The notes below the pieces were generated by a model that had not been told where the DNA came from, searched no databases, and saw only the letters and a list, made by a program, of their open reading frames with translations. 64,000 nt of DNA. Source: Lamellibrachia satsuma. Taxonomy: Eukaryota; Annelida; Polychaeta; Sabellida; Siboglinidae. Shown here piece by piece: positions 27,001-39,303 of the stretch. The stretch covers positions 1,100,001-1,164,000 of the forward strand of contig BSQZ01000060.1 in NCBI GenBank assembly GCA_033239005.1, written 5' to 3'. Each line of letters begins with the position of its first letter. The stretch's first letter is position 1. The position numbers and the translations under genes are program-made.

Positions 27001-29915
27001 CAAATGCTTTAGTTTGGAATGTCTTCCTTTCAGATTACAATTTCTCACATCGAATTATTCACTTTTCCTATGGCTCGCCAACATCTGGTGTTGTGAACCC
27101 ACTGGATGGAGAGGAAAAAGTCACAACTTCAAGTAGGTTTAGACTTACAGTGCCTATGACACGATTGCCGCAAGTTCTAATTCCTTTTGAAAAAACACTT
27201 TAGCCAAATAAAATACCTTCACTGAAACACTCCACGACTTTACACCTACAGATGATGCACTTGTCACTAAATCTAATCCAGTCATGCCATTTTGCGATAT
27301 CAACAGGGTATATTTCCGAGGAGGCACGCTTTTGCAAAGTGTTTGACGAAGATTACATAGGTCATAACTAGAAACAATCGAAGAAAACATGAGTAGCGGT
27401 GCATACAATTGTACGTTAACTCCTGACCCCCACTGATGTCATTTCCAGTTTCTCTCACACTCAAAATAAAACTTGAATCAAATATTTACATATCTAATTT
27501 GCCAAGACTTAGCACATGAATTAGTTTTAGATTTTTTTACATGGAATAAGATCGAAAATACCAAAAACTGTGTCATAGGCACTTTAGGCATTGCATCCTT
27601 TGCAACAATCTAGTACCAGATATAGTCAGCATTATTTCATTTACTGTTTCTTCCTGTCTTGCCAGCGTAACATTATATGTTATTTGACTTGGGAATGGGG
27701 GATTTATTTCGCAGTTGAGAAATTAAATGGTAAATACCTTCACCTTTACGTAGTATACAAATTCACAAAGGGAAAATACAAACTTTCACATTTCTCAACA
27801 ACAAAATAAGTTCTCTTATTGCTGGCATCACAATAGGCGTATTAAGTTCAAGATGATACTGAAAGGAAGTACACGATTTTATATTTTCATGGGAAAATTA
27901 GTATGTGTTTCCGACACACATTCTTTTGTGTTTTATTCTGAAAATGTTTCATGAAATGTTAAGCCTTTTTGTATAGAGATGCTTTGAATCAAGAAACCTA
28001 ATAAATCCTCTGGCATTTTATTTTGTCACATTTCCTATGATGTTTCATAGCTTTCATTCATTCACAACTATTGAATATAGTGGTGAGGTAATGTAGCTTT
28101 GAGAACACTGGATTTTCAGTCCAGAGAACAAGGGTTCGCATAATTTTGGTGCTGTTTCAAAACTGGCAATTTCGTTCACCCCACATTGCCACAGTTCACC
28201 CCACATTGCCACAGTTCACCCCACATTGCCACAGTTCACCCCACATTGCCACAGTTCACCCCACATTGCCACAGTTCACCCCACATTGGCACAGTTCACT
28301 CAGCTGTATACACAAGCACCTGGCAACAGATAGAGGTGGATATGTGAATGAATAGTCTTCATGTAGTAATTGCAGCATGGTTGAATGCTTCCCAGAGAAA
28401 TCGATTTGGTGTTGGAATGAATAGGTCTGCCAAAGGGTGAAGTGTAAAGGGCTTTGAGCGGTCCTACAGACTGGATACCGCGCTATATAAGAACATACCT
28501 TTAATCTTTTTGCAGTGTGCTTAACTGTGTTTGTGATTGTTCCACAGACTACCACATGTTCCAATATTTTATCCAAGTGGTGCCAACTGAAGTGGACACA
28601 ACTCTCAAACATGTGTCCACCTATCAGTATTCAGTGACCGAAAGCGTAAGTGGACATTAGAAGAGTTACAAAGGTTGGCAGAGCATTATGCTTGCCAAAC
28701 TTAAAATATGGATTCAACAGATGGCCATTCAGTTTATGTGATAAGATTACCCAATACCATATCTGATTACAGATAGAATATTTGTTATTCTTCTTGTGAA
28801 GCTCCTTTTGTACAAATGTGTACCGAAATAAATATTTTATGAAAAACTTTCAGTGGTTTTAGTGTAAGCATTGTGTGGAGCAAGTACAAGAATTTGTTCG
28901 TAGGAAAGTAGATCTGTTGCATTGTTGAATTATTCATGAATTAAATCTAATAAATGCAGACATTTAGACTACATTAACTATTATGTAAATGCTGAAGAAA
29001 TATTTTATTAGTTTACCCAGTTGGGACAAACCAGGTACTGTTGTTTGCAGAATCGGACTATTGACCATTCTCAAGGAAGTCATGGCGTCCCCGGAATCTT
29101 CTTCAAATATGACCTTTCCTTCCTGAAGGTCAAAGTGCGAGAGGAACATAAGCCTTATTGGCAGTTTCTTGTGAGGCTCTGCGGGATCATTGGAGGAATA
29201 TTTGCCACCTCAGGTATTATCTAGATGACTGTACACCTAGTGACACTGTGTATGGAATTACACTTATGTTTTACCTTCCCCAAAATACTTAAGATATCAC
29301 CACCACAATTTCAAGACCGCATTCAATAACTAACAATGCAACTACTTTGGTGTAGCAAGGTTGAAACAACTAAAGCCGAAACCATGTAATTTGGTGTGCT
29401 TCTGAAGAATCATTTCAATCAGTAAGACCAGGGTTTAAATCTTCTTGATACTGTTTGAAGCCAGGGCATTTTTGTTCAGTCCACATTTCCCCAGTTCTCT
29501 CACCCACATATTGACTACCTAGTGGCGATGGAAGCGGATTTCATGTACTAATATCATGATGGATGAATGCTTCCCAATAAAGTTGTACAGGTATGTTAGT
29601 ATTAGAATGAACAAGTCACGTGATAGTGCAAGAAGTGTATATTCGTCTTAAGTGGTAGGATCAGCGATATATATATATATAAGAACCATATCCATACATT
29701 TCTCTTTGGTGCCTTTTGCAGGTATTTTACACGCCATGATCCAATTTGTCATCGATGTTGCCTGCTGCAAATACCACTGGGGCAAATACAACACCCCCAA
29801 GGAGCCAGTAGGCGAGACAGTGCCAGTGCAGAGTTTGGCTGCAGATTATACGCCACTACCCGAGTCGACGCCAACTATAAACCTTCTGCCCCTTGACCAA
29901 GAAGCCCCCACATAA
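21001..29915 (+). CDS. ERGIC2: ERGIC2 orthologue (10 exons, 398 aa)
   Basis: ER-Golgi intermediate compartment protein 2, a membrane protein that cycles between ER and Golgi with ERGIC3-type partners. Exons: 21001-21115, 21501-21609, 22145-22191, 22444-22660, 23523-23618, 26347-26405, 27034-27132, 28548-28645, 29051-29213, 29722-29915. Together they are 1197 nt with every junction GT-AG and in phase. The N-terminus (KKVKELDAFPKVEESY) is the family signature. TM1 is near residues 40-55, then comes the lumenal part (ADITVAMKCSDVGADVLDM, CRIHGTLTVNKVAGN, NFSHRIIHFSYG, GSHGVPGIFFKYDLS), and TM2 is near 319-346 (LVRLCGIIGGIFATSG) with a cytosolic tail. Human ERGIC2 is about 377 aa, so the length fits. 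The exon 2 acceptor could also lie 6 nt later without changing frame. Confidence 0.96.
21272..21442. mobile_element. PIF/Harbinger-like palindromic MITE in ERGIC2 intron 1
   Basis: A 171-bp element whose ends are inverted copies (GGCCCGTTTACACGAACGAT at left; the reverse complement of the right end starts GGCCCGTTCACACGAGTGAT). It is flanked on both sides by TTTA (21268-21271 and 21443-21446), consistent with a TTA-containing target duplication. The family assignment rests on the GG..-start and TTA only. Confidence 0.7.
26934..27003. repeat. 19-bp tandem repeat, about 4 copies
   Basis: AATTAGCCAAATGTGAAGC repeated about four times in ERGIC2 intron 6, just upstream of exon 7. Confidence 0.85.
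27148..27584. mobile_element. MITE with CAGTGCCTATGACAC termini in ERGIC2 intron 7
   Basis: The left end AGTGCCTATGACAC (27149-27162) is matched by GTGTCATAGGCACT (27570-27583) in inverted orientation. TTA lies just outside both ends (27145-27147 and 27584-27586), overlapping by one base at the right. The left end lies about 15 bp past the exon 7 splice donor. The internal 84-codon minus-strand frame has no recognised homologue. Confidence 0.65.
28078..28500 (+). mobile_element. SINE in ERGIC2 intron 7
   Basis: The tRNA-like head (TAGTGGTGAGGTAATGTAGC … GGGTTCGCAT as a degraded B box) is followed by a central block (GGCAATTTCGTTCACCCCAC), a CAGCTGTATAC-GCACCTGGCAACAGAT block and a 3' end (GTGTAAAGGGCTTTGAGCGG … CGCGCTATATAAGAACA). 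A 20-bp internal tandem array sits in the central block. The 3' end matches the sequence at 10389-10480 and the decayed copy at 29400-29690. Confidence 0.8.
28183..28302. repeat. 20-bp tandem repeat inside SINE, 6 copies
   Basis: TTCACCCCACATTGCCACAG repeated about six times, the last copy with GGC instead of GCC. It expanded from a single copy in the SINE central domain. Confidence 0.9.
29400..29690 (+). mobile_element. Old SINE copy in ERGIC2 intron 9
   Basis: Weakened matches to the 28078 SINE: AGGGTTTAAATC B-box remnant, CCCCAGTTCTCTCACCC, ATGGATGAATGCTTCCCAA, ATTAGAATGAACAAGTC and GCGATATATATATATATAAG at the 3' end. It ends about 30 bp before exon 10. Confidence 0.6.
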
Positions 29916-30140
29916 TTCGGTTGAGGACTTCCTCCGCCGCTGCTTCTGACAGGACTCGGTACAACGAGCACCGGGATTGGTTCATTCCAGGGTCACCAGG
30001 GTTTTTGTGTAACTTGCACATGTGCTCTCTACTATACTGGGCAACAAGTTCATAGGTGTGTTGTAATACAGGATCATGTGCAGTTCTCGTTCACGGTGAG
30101 CGCATGTGAAAACAAATGTGACATCACTTCAGACCAAAGA

Positions 30141-30146
30141 AATAAA
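30141..30146 (+). promoter_or_regulatory. Polyadenylation signal candidate for ERGIC2
   Basis: First AATAAA after the ERGIC2 stop, 225 nt downstream. Confidence 0.5.
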
Positions 30147-32910
30147 ATGTGCCTAGAAAATAAGCAGGATATTTCATCAAAAAACCGGGAAAGAGGGACC
30201 AAAGGAAAAAAGTGGGGTTTCCCATCCAGAAGCAGGTGTTCCCTGTAATTTACAAATGTTGAAATCTCTATTTTAAAATGCGACGTGGACAATTTGGTCA
30301 GAAAGACATGTCCTTTCTGTTGAAACATCTATTGGATTAAATCATCTTATAACAATTCCAATTCAAAATGTTATTGGCTGTGCCTGCCATTGTGAAGTAA
30401 TTGTGTAAGTTGCAGGGACACCGTTTGGCCTCATTCTGTTGCCCAGTATTGTAGAGGTGCACACAAGAAGGGCCATTCAGGGTGGATTTTCAGAGCTAGA
30501 AGTGTGCACAGTTTCCACAGAAACTAGCAATAGTTAGTGGACGTGTTAGAGAGTTATTGTTCAAAACGATATCCCAAGTGTTGCGTCTTGGTGTGGACAA
30601 GTTGACGTGGGGGCAACTTTACCAGAAACCCGTGTAAAAAGTTGTTGAGTAAAAATTCATGTAAATAATTGTTGAGTAGAAATTCACATATAAACAGTTG
30701 TTGACTACAAATTCATATGTAAACAGTTGTTGACTACAAATTCATATGTAAATAGTTGATTATTTGTGAAAATGTTCATCAAGTTGATGACTAGAAACAC
30801 ACCAACAAATACTTAAAAGGACTCCTCCTTTGATTTTTTTAGTCTCGATTCGAATTAATTTTGTGAAATATCAAATCTGCCGGCAAGATGCTAGTTCATT
30901 TGTTCAACTTTTTTATGTTTTGGCCCAGTAAAACAGCATAAATTCTATATACTGAATCTTTGGCATGTTCGTACAATCAAGGACAACATCGTTAGTAGTA
31001 CAGGGTGCCTAAATAACTAGCAATTAATAGCTATGCACTTGATATATGAATATACATGTGTGTGCATATATAGAATATATTTGAATGTACAATTAAATGT
31101 ACATGTATGTATATATATGTATATATATATATATACATTTAATTGTACACACAAATATATTCGATATATATAATTTTATAATTGTAAAATATTGCACCAT
31201 GTATGCTAGAGAGCACTAAGAGAAACAACAATCTGGGTTGTGGCTCTTCAGTCAGATCACACTTGGGGTTAATTACATCATATTTATTCCAATTCCCCAT
31301 CAAAAATACCAATTCCAATTATCAATTCTGTATCAAAATAAGAGTGTGTGAACAGAACAAACACAGACATACTCAACACCGAACAATAACATCTATTTCA
31401 GAGCAGCTTTACTTAATGTCTGCACATTATGGTAAATGGCAAACAAATATGATATATTATTATTATATTATATCGGAATATACACAACATATACTTTATT
31501 GATTGTTTGCATCGAATGATTTGAGTTAAAAAGTGATATGATGGAATTGAAAAACAAAACACCCATTACAATTCCGGAATTGCAATAGGCGTTTTAATTA
31601 CAATGTATTTGACCCCAAGTTAGGAGGCAGCTGGCAACAGATTGTGTCACTGATGATCAGCCGATATTTTGCACAATTTGGGCTTTATTGGTACTTTCAT
31701 AGAATATGGCTATGCCGTGGTTCACAGATAGTGAGTGAAATGTTTAAACTATAGAAACTGTTGCCATTGATGATGGTTTTAAAAGGATTGTTTCTGCTAG
31801 TTTTCACCAGTGTGTGCACACAATTAATACTGAAACGCTGAAAGGAAATATGCCAGTTTCTGTTCACACAGACTTGGATGTCATCATGAGAGATTAGATA
31901 TTCATACTGATTATATTCATTTTTAATTACTTTATACTGATATTGTGATGGGAGTTTGTTGAAAGGTCTTTAATAAATATCACAGAAATGTTCTGTACAT
32001 TCTCAAGTCTGCTTCATGCAACTATGTGTAGGTTTGACTGGAAGTGACTATGATCACTGCAAGCCTTATTAAATATTTTTATTTTGTAGTTTCAATTTGT
32101 ATCTGCCTAAACGGCTTAACCCACAGTCAACCATAAGTTACGGGTGGGAATTTATTGAGTACCACTCTGTTTAAGTTCAAATATCATGCATGGACTATGT
32201 CCATTAGACGTGATTTCGCAACATACAACTATTGTCGAGCCGTCGTGACCTTCAACCCAGTAGCGTATTTAGGAAGAGGGTCAAGCTTAGTACACAGACA
32301 ATTCTTATCCCCAAAACAGAGAGGCACGACCAAATCCCCTCCCCTGATGTTTCAGTCACATGTCGGTCGTGTGCTCTGAAAACATGAAGTCTGGCTTGGC
32401 TAGCTGCTTTCCCAGTTCAAACTAGATTGTGATAACTGCAGTTCACTGTCTGTGTAAACCAATCGCATTTATTATCAGTAGCCATGCATGCACACTCCCG
32501 CATGCACACTCCCGCATGCACCAAGAGTAGAGAATGTTCTGTGGTTATTCAATGTGTGCAAATAAATACATGCACACACACAACACACACATGCATGTAT
32601 AGTATCTAATAAAAACCGACTGAAGTAATTGTACAACATTCACCCATACACCCATTGTTTGTCAAGTGATACACTCAACAGTGACCTTGGATACTATTAA
32701 TACACTTCACTTGAAAGGCTTGTCGAGTGTAAGTTTCTTCAGTTTCTGGACTAAGGCAATCGAGCTCAAAGTTCTGTTTCAAGGCATCAACAGATGACAC
32801 ATTAATGTGGTATTTGTAACACCAATGTTTAACTACTTGACATTGAAAGCGTCTCATGATGTTGCACCACTTTAGGTAACATAAGTGATATGCATATTAC
32901 TCTTTGAATA
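30147..32910. other. Spacer without recognised genes
   Basis: AT-rich. Contains a short triplicate of GTTGTTGACTACAAATTCAT near 30670-30760, a strong hairpin at 31073-31171 and short CATGCACACTCCCG duplicates near 32490. No supported coding exon. Confidence 0.45.
31073..31171. repeat. AT-rich hairpin, 29-bp near-perfect inverted arms
   Basis: Arms 31073-31101 and 31143-31171 are reverse complements except for two or three positions (both contain GTACAATTAAATGTA or its complement). The loop is a TATATATGTA-type run. Weaker complementarity continues outwards. Confidence 0.8.
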
Positions 32911-32911
32911 G

Positions 32912-33240
32912 ATTGGGAGGGGTAGCCGTGGCCCAGTGGTTAAGGTGTTGGACTCTAAATTCGAGGGTTGTGAGTTCAAGACCCACACTGGGCACGGTTC
33001 GTTTTCGAAGCTTAGGCAATTTCGTTTACCCTACTTTGCCTCAGTCTACTCAGCTGCAAATGAGTACAAACACTGTTTGGAAGGTACCTGCGATGGACTA
33101 GTGTCCCGTCCAGGAGAGTCAGTATAACAGCACTCTAAGTTGCTTCGCACTATAGAAACCAGGTTTAAGCACTGGCCATATAAGCCTTCATGGCTTCCTA
33201 AGGTGTAATGCCTGGGGGATGACTTTACCTTTACCTACCT
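32912..33240 (+). mobile_element. tRNA-derived SINE
   Basis: RNA polymerase III A box TGGCCCAGTGG (32929-32939) and B box AGTTCAAGACC (32973-32983) form a tRNA-like head. It is followed by TTTTCGAAGCTTAGGCAATT, CAGTCTACTCAGCTGCAAAT and TAGTGTCCCGTCCAGGAG blocks, with a 3' end of ACTTTACCTTTACCTACC. It is not a functional tRNA, because the acceptor stem does not pair and a long body follows. Confidence 0.85.
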
Positions 33241-33369
33241 TTGAATAGATTTCAAATATGAACAATACCAAGAATGCATGTGTATGACCAACAGTTATAT
33301 TGATATAACAGAAATTGTTTGACTAGATTACACAATTGTCTTCTAACTGGTACACGCATGTTTTTATTG

Positions 33370-33610
33370 AGACGACTTGAAACAGACATCTGTGAGGTAT
33401 ACATACAACTATCTCGGTGGCCTAAACAGGAATAACCCAGATTTGTTTATCAATAATCTGAGGAGCAACAGTCTAAAGCCAAGGAAGATGTACTCCCGTG
33501 CAGAAATTTGTAAACACTTCACAAATCGTGCCATCAATTGTTAGAATAAACTTCCTGAAGAAGTCATGTCAGCATCTATTCCAAACTTTTTCAAGAAGAA
33601 ATTGCGCCCT
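33370..33610 (+). mobile_element. LINE RT C-terminal scrap (CR1-like)
   Basis: Translation gives RRLETDI and then, after frame breaks, HFTNRAINC-NKLPEEVMSA and IPNFFKKKL, typical of the last part of CR1-type ORF2. Stops and frameshifts are present. Confidence 0.7.
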
Positions 33611-33801
33611 CTAGCCATCGGCTGAAAGAAACTCTAAAACTAGTATTCTCGCCGGTAACCTAGTGTCTATTGTGAGACAACCAAGGTACTATATGAACAC
33701 GACAATAATGTGGTATAATCAACGGTTTTGGATCAGTACGTGATATAAAAGGCATTTGAACATCCGCAGTAGAGCCATTGTTAAAGCGGTGGTGTAGACC
33801 T

Positions 33802-34020
33802 CTAATAGGAACCGAGTTCTTTATGGCATTGAGTTTGACATGCCTCGAGTTCATTCCAACACTTCGTTTCACGCCCCACCTTGGATTTATTATAGGGGCA
33901 CCCACTTCTCATGCACGCCATGTAATGTTTCCAGCAACCTTTCAAGCAGGGAGCCACATCTGGATCCTTGGCACCACTGCCCAGCCATGGCAGCAGGGCC
34001 AACGTCAGGAGGAGGAGTGT
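33802..34020 (-). CDS. Cysteine-rich secreted peptide B, terminal exon
   Basis: A 73-codon exon after a CGTTTCCAG acceptor on the minus strand. It opens with a hydrophobic core (TLLLLTLALLPWLG), then a domain with seven Cys spaced C-x3-C-x6-C-x4-C-x12-C-x6-C-x3-C and ends …ELGSY-stop. Cys order, the C-P-x-N-K motif after Cys4 and the acceptor position match gene A at 7590-7826. The frame also stays open upstream to an ATG at 34074, which would give a 90-residue unspliced protein with 17 residues before the hydrophobic core. I prefer the spliced reading because gene A has no such ATG. The odd Cys number suggests one free or inter-chain Cys. The function is not known. Confidence 0.7.
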   Translation of the reverse strand, partial: TLLLLTLALLPWLGSGAKDPDVAPCLKGCWKHYMACMRSGCPYNKSKVGRETKCWNELEACQTQCHKELGSY

Positions 34021-34139
34021 CTGGAAACGATAGAGTACAAGTGATGTTTCAATGAATGTATCAACAGGAGGCATATCTCGATTATTGCAACAACAACAAC
34101 AAAATTATGATTAAAATGATGCAGATGCGCAAGTAGGCT

Positions 34140-34500
34140 AGTAGCCAGGGGAATTCAGGGGGTTCACATGAACCCCCTTTTTGTGAACCCCCATTTCCAA
34201 AAATATGAACTCTTTTTTTCAAAAATGTGGACTCCTTAATATGAACCCCCCTCCCAAAAGCATGAACCTCCAATAATATTAACATAATATTATATTTTCA
34301 TAATAATATGAAACTAACAATATTTTTTCATATGATTGGTGGGTTCATGCTTTATAAGAGGGGAGGTCACGCTATAGAGAGAAGGTTTCATGCTTTTGAG
34401 AAGGGGTTTCACATTTAAAAAAAGAGGGGGGTTTACATTTATGAAAATAATATTATCTTCATATTATTTGGGGTTCACGCTTTTGAGAATCTTATTCCAA
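34140..34500. repeat. Inverted cluster of GGGTTCA/TGAACCC motifs
   Basis: GGGGGTTCACATGAACCCCC is a perfect local palindrome near 34158. It is followed by several TGAACCCCC copies on the left half and GGGTTCATGC/GGGTTTCA copies on the right half, separated by TATTATTTTCATAATAAT-like sequence. The whole looks like a decayed foldback element. Confidence 0.6.
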
Positions 34501-34676
34501 CTATAAATGTGTTAACAAGTACAGACAGTCGCTAAGACGTTATTCAAAGAACATGAAAACTTGTAAGCAGAATTTTTTTTCAGAAAATTTATGTTCACTG
34601 AACCAATACAGAGTTAGCAAGCCAGTTACTCTCTTTGTTGTGGTGGCATGCTATATGGCCTCCAAACATTCATAAC

Positions 34677-34687
34677 GCACGTACGCA

Positions 34688-34740
<53 letters not shown>
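34677..34740. repeat. (CGCA)n/(CA)n microsatellite
   Basis: GCACGCACGCACGCAC followed by about 20 CA units. Confidence 0.95.
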
Positions 34741-34743
<3 letters not shown>

Positions 34744-34824
34744 GCATAGGGCAGACAAAGGTGTGCCCATAGTGTATACGCAAGCCGTGAAACCAGCACA
34801 ATAGTGCAGAGACTTGGAAAATCT

Positions 34825-35200
34825 AAAAAAAGGAACAAAAACGTACAACAACACAAAGAAGCCTGGAAAGATGTATGCTGGGAATTACCAAGAGAGATAG
34901 GAAAACTAGCAAATGGATCAGAAAACAAACTAAAATCCAGGATATCATAAAACAAGTTAAGATCAAGAAATGGAGATGGGTGGGACACCTTGCCAGACTA
35001 AGGACAACATGTGGACAAAGATAACAACAGAATGGAAACCAATGCAACGGCAATGCCAATGACAGATTATCGAAGTCAGGGACGACAAAAAACTAGATGT
35101 AGTCGGAGAGATGAAATTGTAAAGTTTGCTGGCATAACATGGGTGAGAACGGCACAGGACAGAAGTAATTGGTATGAACTTGGTGATGATGATGATGATG
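34825..35200 (+). mobile_element. LINE RT C-terminal fragment with GAT-repeat tail
   Basis: Translation shows QRSLERCMLGITKRDRKTSK, IKKWRWVGHLARL and, after a shift, SQGRQKTRCSRRDEIVKFAG and WVRTAQDRSNWYEL, the C-terminal region of a different LINE ORF2. It ends in GATGATGATGATGATGA, a short tandem 3' tail as found in RTE-like elements. The clade assignment is tentative. Confidence 0.7.
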
Positions 35201-35492
35201 AGTCTTCTTTGATTAATTACAATGGGATTACTAGTATCATTTACCCTACTGCTGCAACACAACGTAAGGCTGGTGATTCCTTACTATAACCACCAATCAG
35301 GTAGCTTGATACGCCCCTCAATCTCCCTCTTACTCTACACAAAGGTTTGCATAATTTCTCGGAATGATCACACTCGATCCCTACATTTGACAGCGCTTAT
35401 CTGACATCAATTTAGACTTAAACATGTGACTGTGCTTCTCATAATGTTGACTGCTTCTCATCACTTTTGTTTTGACCTCGCACTTTCTAAAG

Positions 35493-35612
35493 TACCTGTG
35501 TGGCAAGAAATGTTATTGTCTCAAGTATGGAGAGAAAACGCGGACAGACAAGTGTCGCGCCTGCTTCTTCTGCAATGAATATCCTGATGTAGTACGTAGG
35601 CTTAACACTTAA
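35493..35612 (+). CDS. Possible cysteine-rich terminal exon
   Basis: After a CTAAAG acceptor-like site, 39 codons end in TAA. They contain YLCGKKCYCLKYGEK and DKCRACFFCNEYPD (six Cys, C-x3-C-x-C-x10-C-x2-C-x2-C). It could bind zinc or form disulfides. No partner exon or homologue is recognised, and it may be chance. Confidence 0.2.
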   Translation, partial: YLCGKKCYCLKYGEKTRTDKCRACFFCNEYPDVVRRLNT

Positions 35613-36285
35613 TAACACTTTTTAAAATAATGATTAAACTATTTTGGTGGAACTCCCTGACTTTAAAATTGCTGCGGGCAATGCTCCGAACTGCACCAAC
35701 TTCCGTTGTTATCACTCATTTTGGAAGTTTCAATTCGGAGTGATATTTGGACAGTTAAAAGTGCAATAAATGCAACATTTGATAAGCATATGTCCATCGT
35801 GAACCTCAAACTATGTGGTGTTATGGAATTAACGTTTTGTGGTAGAAAAAAAAGAGGTCATTGATTTGTTTTTGCATGCAAATTAGTAGACAATGATTTG
35901 TTTTTAACAAGCAAATTAATAGGCATTGATTTGTTGATAACGTGCCGATCAGTACGACAGTAGGCACTGCTTTATATTTAACATGCAGATTAATATGCAT
36001 TTACTTTTTTAACATGCAGATTAATAGGCATGGATTTGTTTTAACATACAAATTAGCAGGCCTTAAATTACCATTATTTCAATCAACTAACCACGGTTTA
36101 CAGTTCCATGTGATATTCGTCTATATTTTGTTTATGTTTTGAAATGCTTGGTGTGTTTCATGGTTGTCTCGGCTGAGTTCTCTCCTTCTGGGTTTGGTGC
36201 CTGCAATCATCTGTGGTTGCCGCCCACTGCAAAGCTTTCTTCTATGTGTGCTTCTTCTTTGGCAGAGCAGCTGTCCCTCTCCACT

Positions 36286-38000
<1,715 letters not shown>

Positions 38001-38004
38001 GATT

Positions 38005-38490
38005 TAATAGTACACTAAATTACTCTTAAACACATTAACACTTCGTAAATCTTTGGGTAGCACATTTCACCACTTTAATGCACATACTTTGAAAGCACGC
38101 TCTCCCGGTGTCTTTCGCTTCGTCCTTGTTACATTTAGTGTTTTAACGAAATCTTAGTCCACGCGTGCAATGCGTTGAAAGTCAACAGACACACCTGTAT
38201 TTGACGCGGAACTCGACTGGCAGCCAATGGAGTCGTTTGGGTGTTGGAGTTATATGTTCGTACTTGCCAACTTTGCACAACACTCGTGCCGCGGTGTTTT
38301 GTACCATTTGTAGCTTCTTGATAATGTATTTGGGCAGTCCAGTCAGTAGAGCATTATGGTAGTCAATATGACTATGCACCAGAGCATGAATCAGCTGCTC
38401 TGCACTTTGGAGATCGAGATACTTCCTTATCTTGCTGATGTTATAAAGTTGCGGATATGCCGCCCAACATTTCGTCTTAATGTTTATCCA
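38005..38490 (-). mobile_element. L2/CR1-like LINE RT C-terminal fragment
   Basis: Minus-strand translation gives HSHIDYHNALLTGLPKYIIK, LQMVQNTAARVL and HITPTPKRLHWLPVEFRVKY, followed out of frame by GERAF and a W-N-LP-type ending. This is the standard C-terminal block of this LINE group, and it resembles the fragment at 47960-48515. Confidence 0.8.
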
Positions 38491-38614
38491 TCAACATGAG
38501 CTTATCAAAATTAGCACCCAGATTACGCACACAGTCTGTTGTCTGGACTACACTTTCGTGTTTATTTGTGCGTTGGTGCATGTTGCTAGTTGTCGTTGTG
38601 TACCCATCAAGGTG

Positions 38615-39195
38615 TAGGGGAGGGCAGTCTTAGATGAGCCAGTTTTCATTCATTTTTATATCTAGGGCACAATCATATTCATAAGACAACATTGTTTTAC
38701 TCACACAACCTATGATTATTAGAAGATAATTTTGTGCCGAGATAACATATCTAGCATGCATAGATAATTATACGTAGCTGATTGAAATAGAGTTGGTAAG
38801 CTGGCTCAACTAACACTTAGTGCTTCAACAGTTAAGCTTGTTTGATTAACTAATCAATAATGCGCATAGTGATGAAAAAATCGTCTCTGTGCATAGTTAA
38901 ACCATTGGTAAGTGCACAAACAACATGGTCTGGTCACGTGCTCAGATAATCAAGTCTCGTCTCGTGCATTTTTTTTCCACACCAGCAGACACTATTAACA
39001 ATCACCAACAGTTTTGGAAAACATACTACTAACACACATTTTCTTACTCTTGTGACAAATGGCACTTATTGCATGTCAATCGTAGTCTAATGTTCAGTCA
39101 CCGGATGGTACCAAGTAACTGTCGCTGCTGTAGTTTCCTGGGAAACGTGGGTGGCTCAACTAAACCAGTGGCTCAATTAATATAGCCTTCCCCTA
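38615..39195. mobile_element. TA-flanked MITE (Tc1/mariner-like), copy 1
   Basis: Left end TAGGGGAGGGCAGTCTTAG and right end GCCTTCCCCTA form terminal inverted repeats bounded by TA. Internal blocks (ATATCTAGCATGCATAGATAA; GTCGCTGCTGTAGTTTCCTGG) are shared, in reverse orientation, with copy 2 at 45828-46605. No transposase is encoded. Confidence 0.8.
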
Positions 39196-39303
39196 CTCGG
39201 TCTACGCATCGTTCTTTTTAAATATTCCGCTGTCACTGATATACTGTTCCATTGGTTCACGTTCACTATTCATAGAACCCAGGTAGAAGCCACAGTTCTC
39301 TTG

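Noticed and set aside
32912..32990. Functional tRNA gene
   Set aside because: A and B boxes are present but the acceptor stem does not pair, and SINE body blocks follow directly.
33802..34055. Plus-strand frames opposite cysteine-rich exon B
   Set aside because: The minus-strand frame has a homologue at 7590-7826 with matching splice position. The plus-strand frames are shadows.
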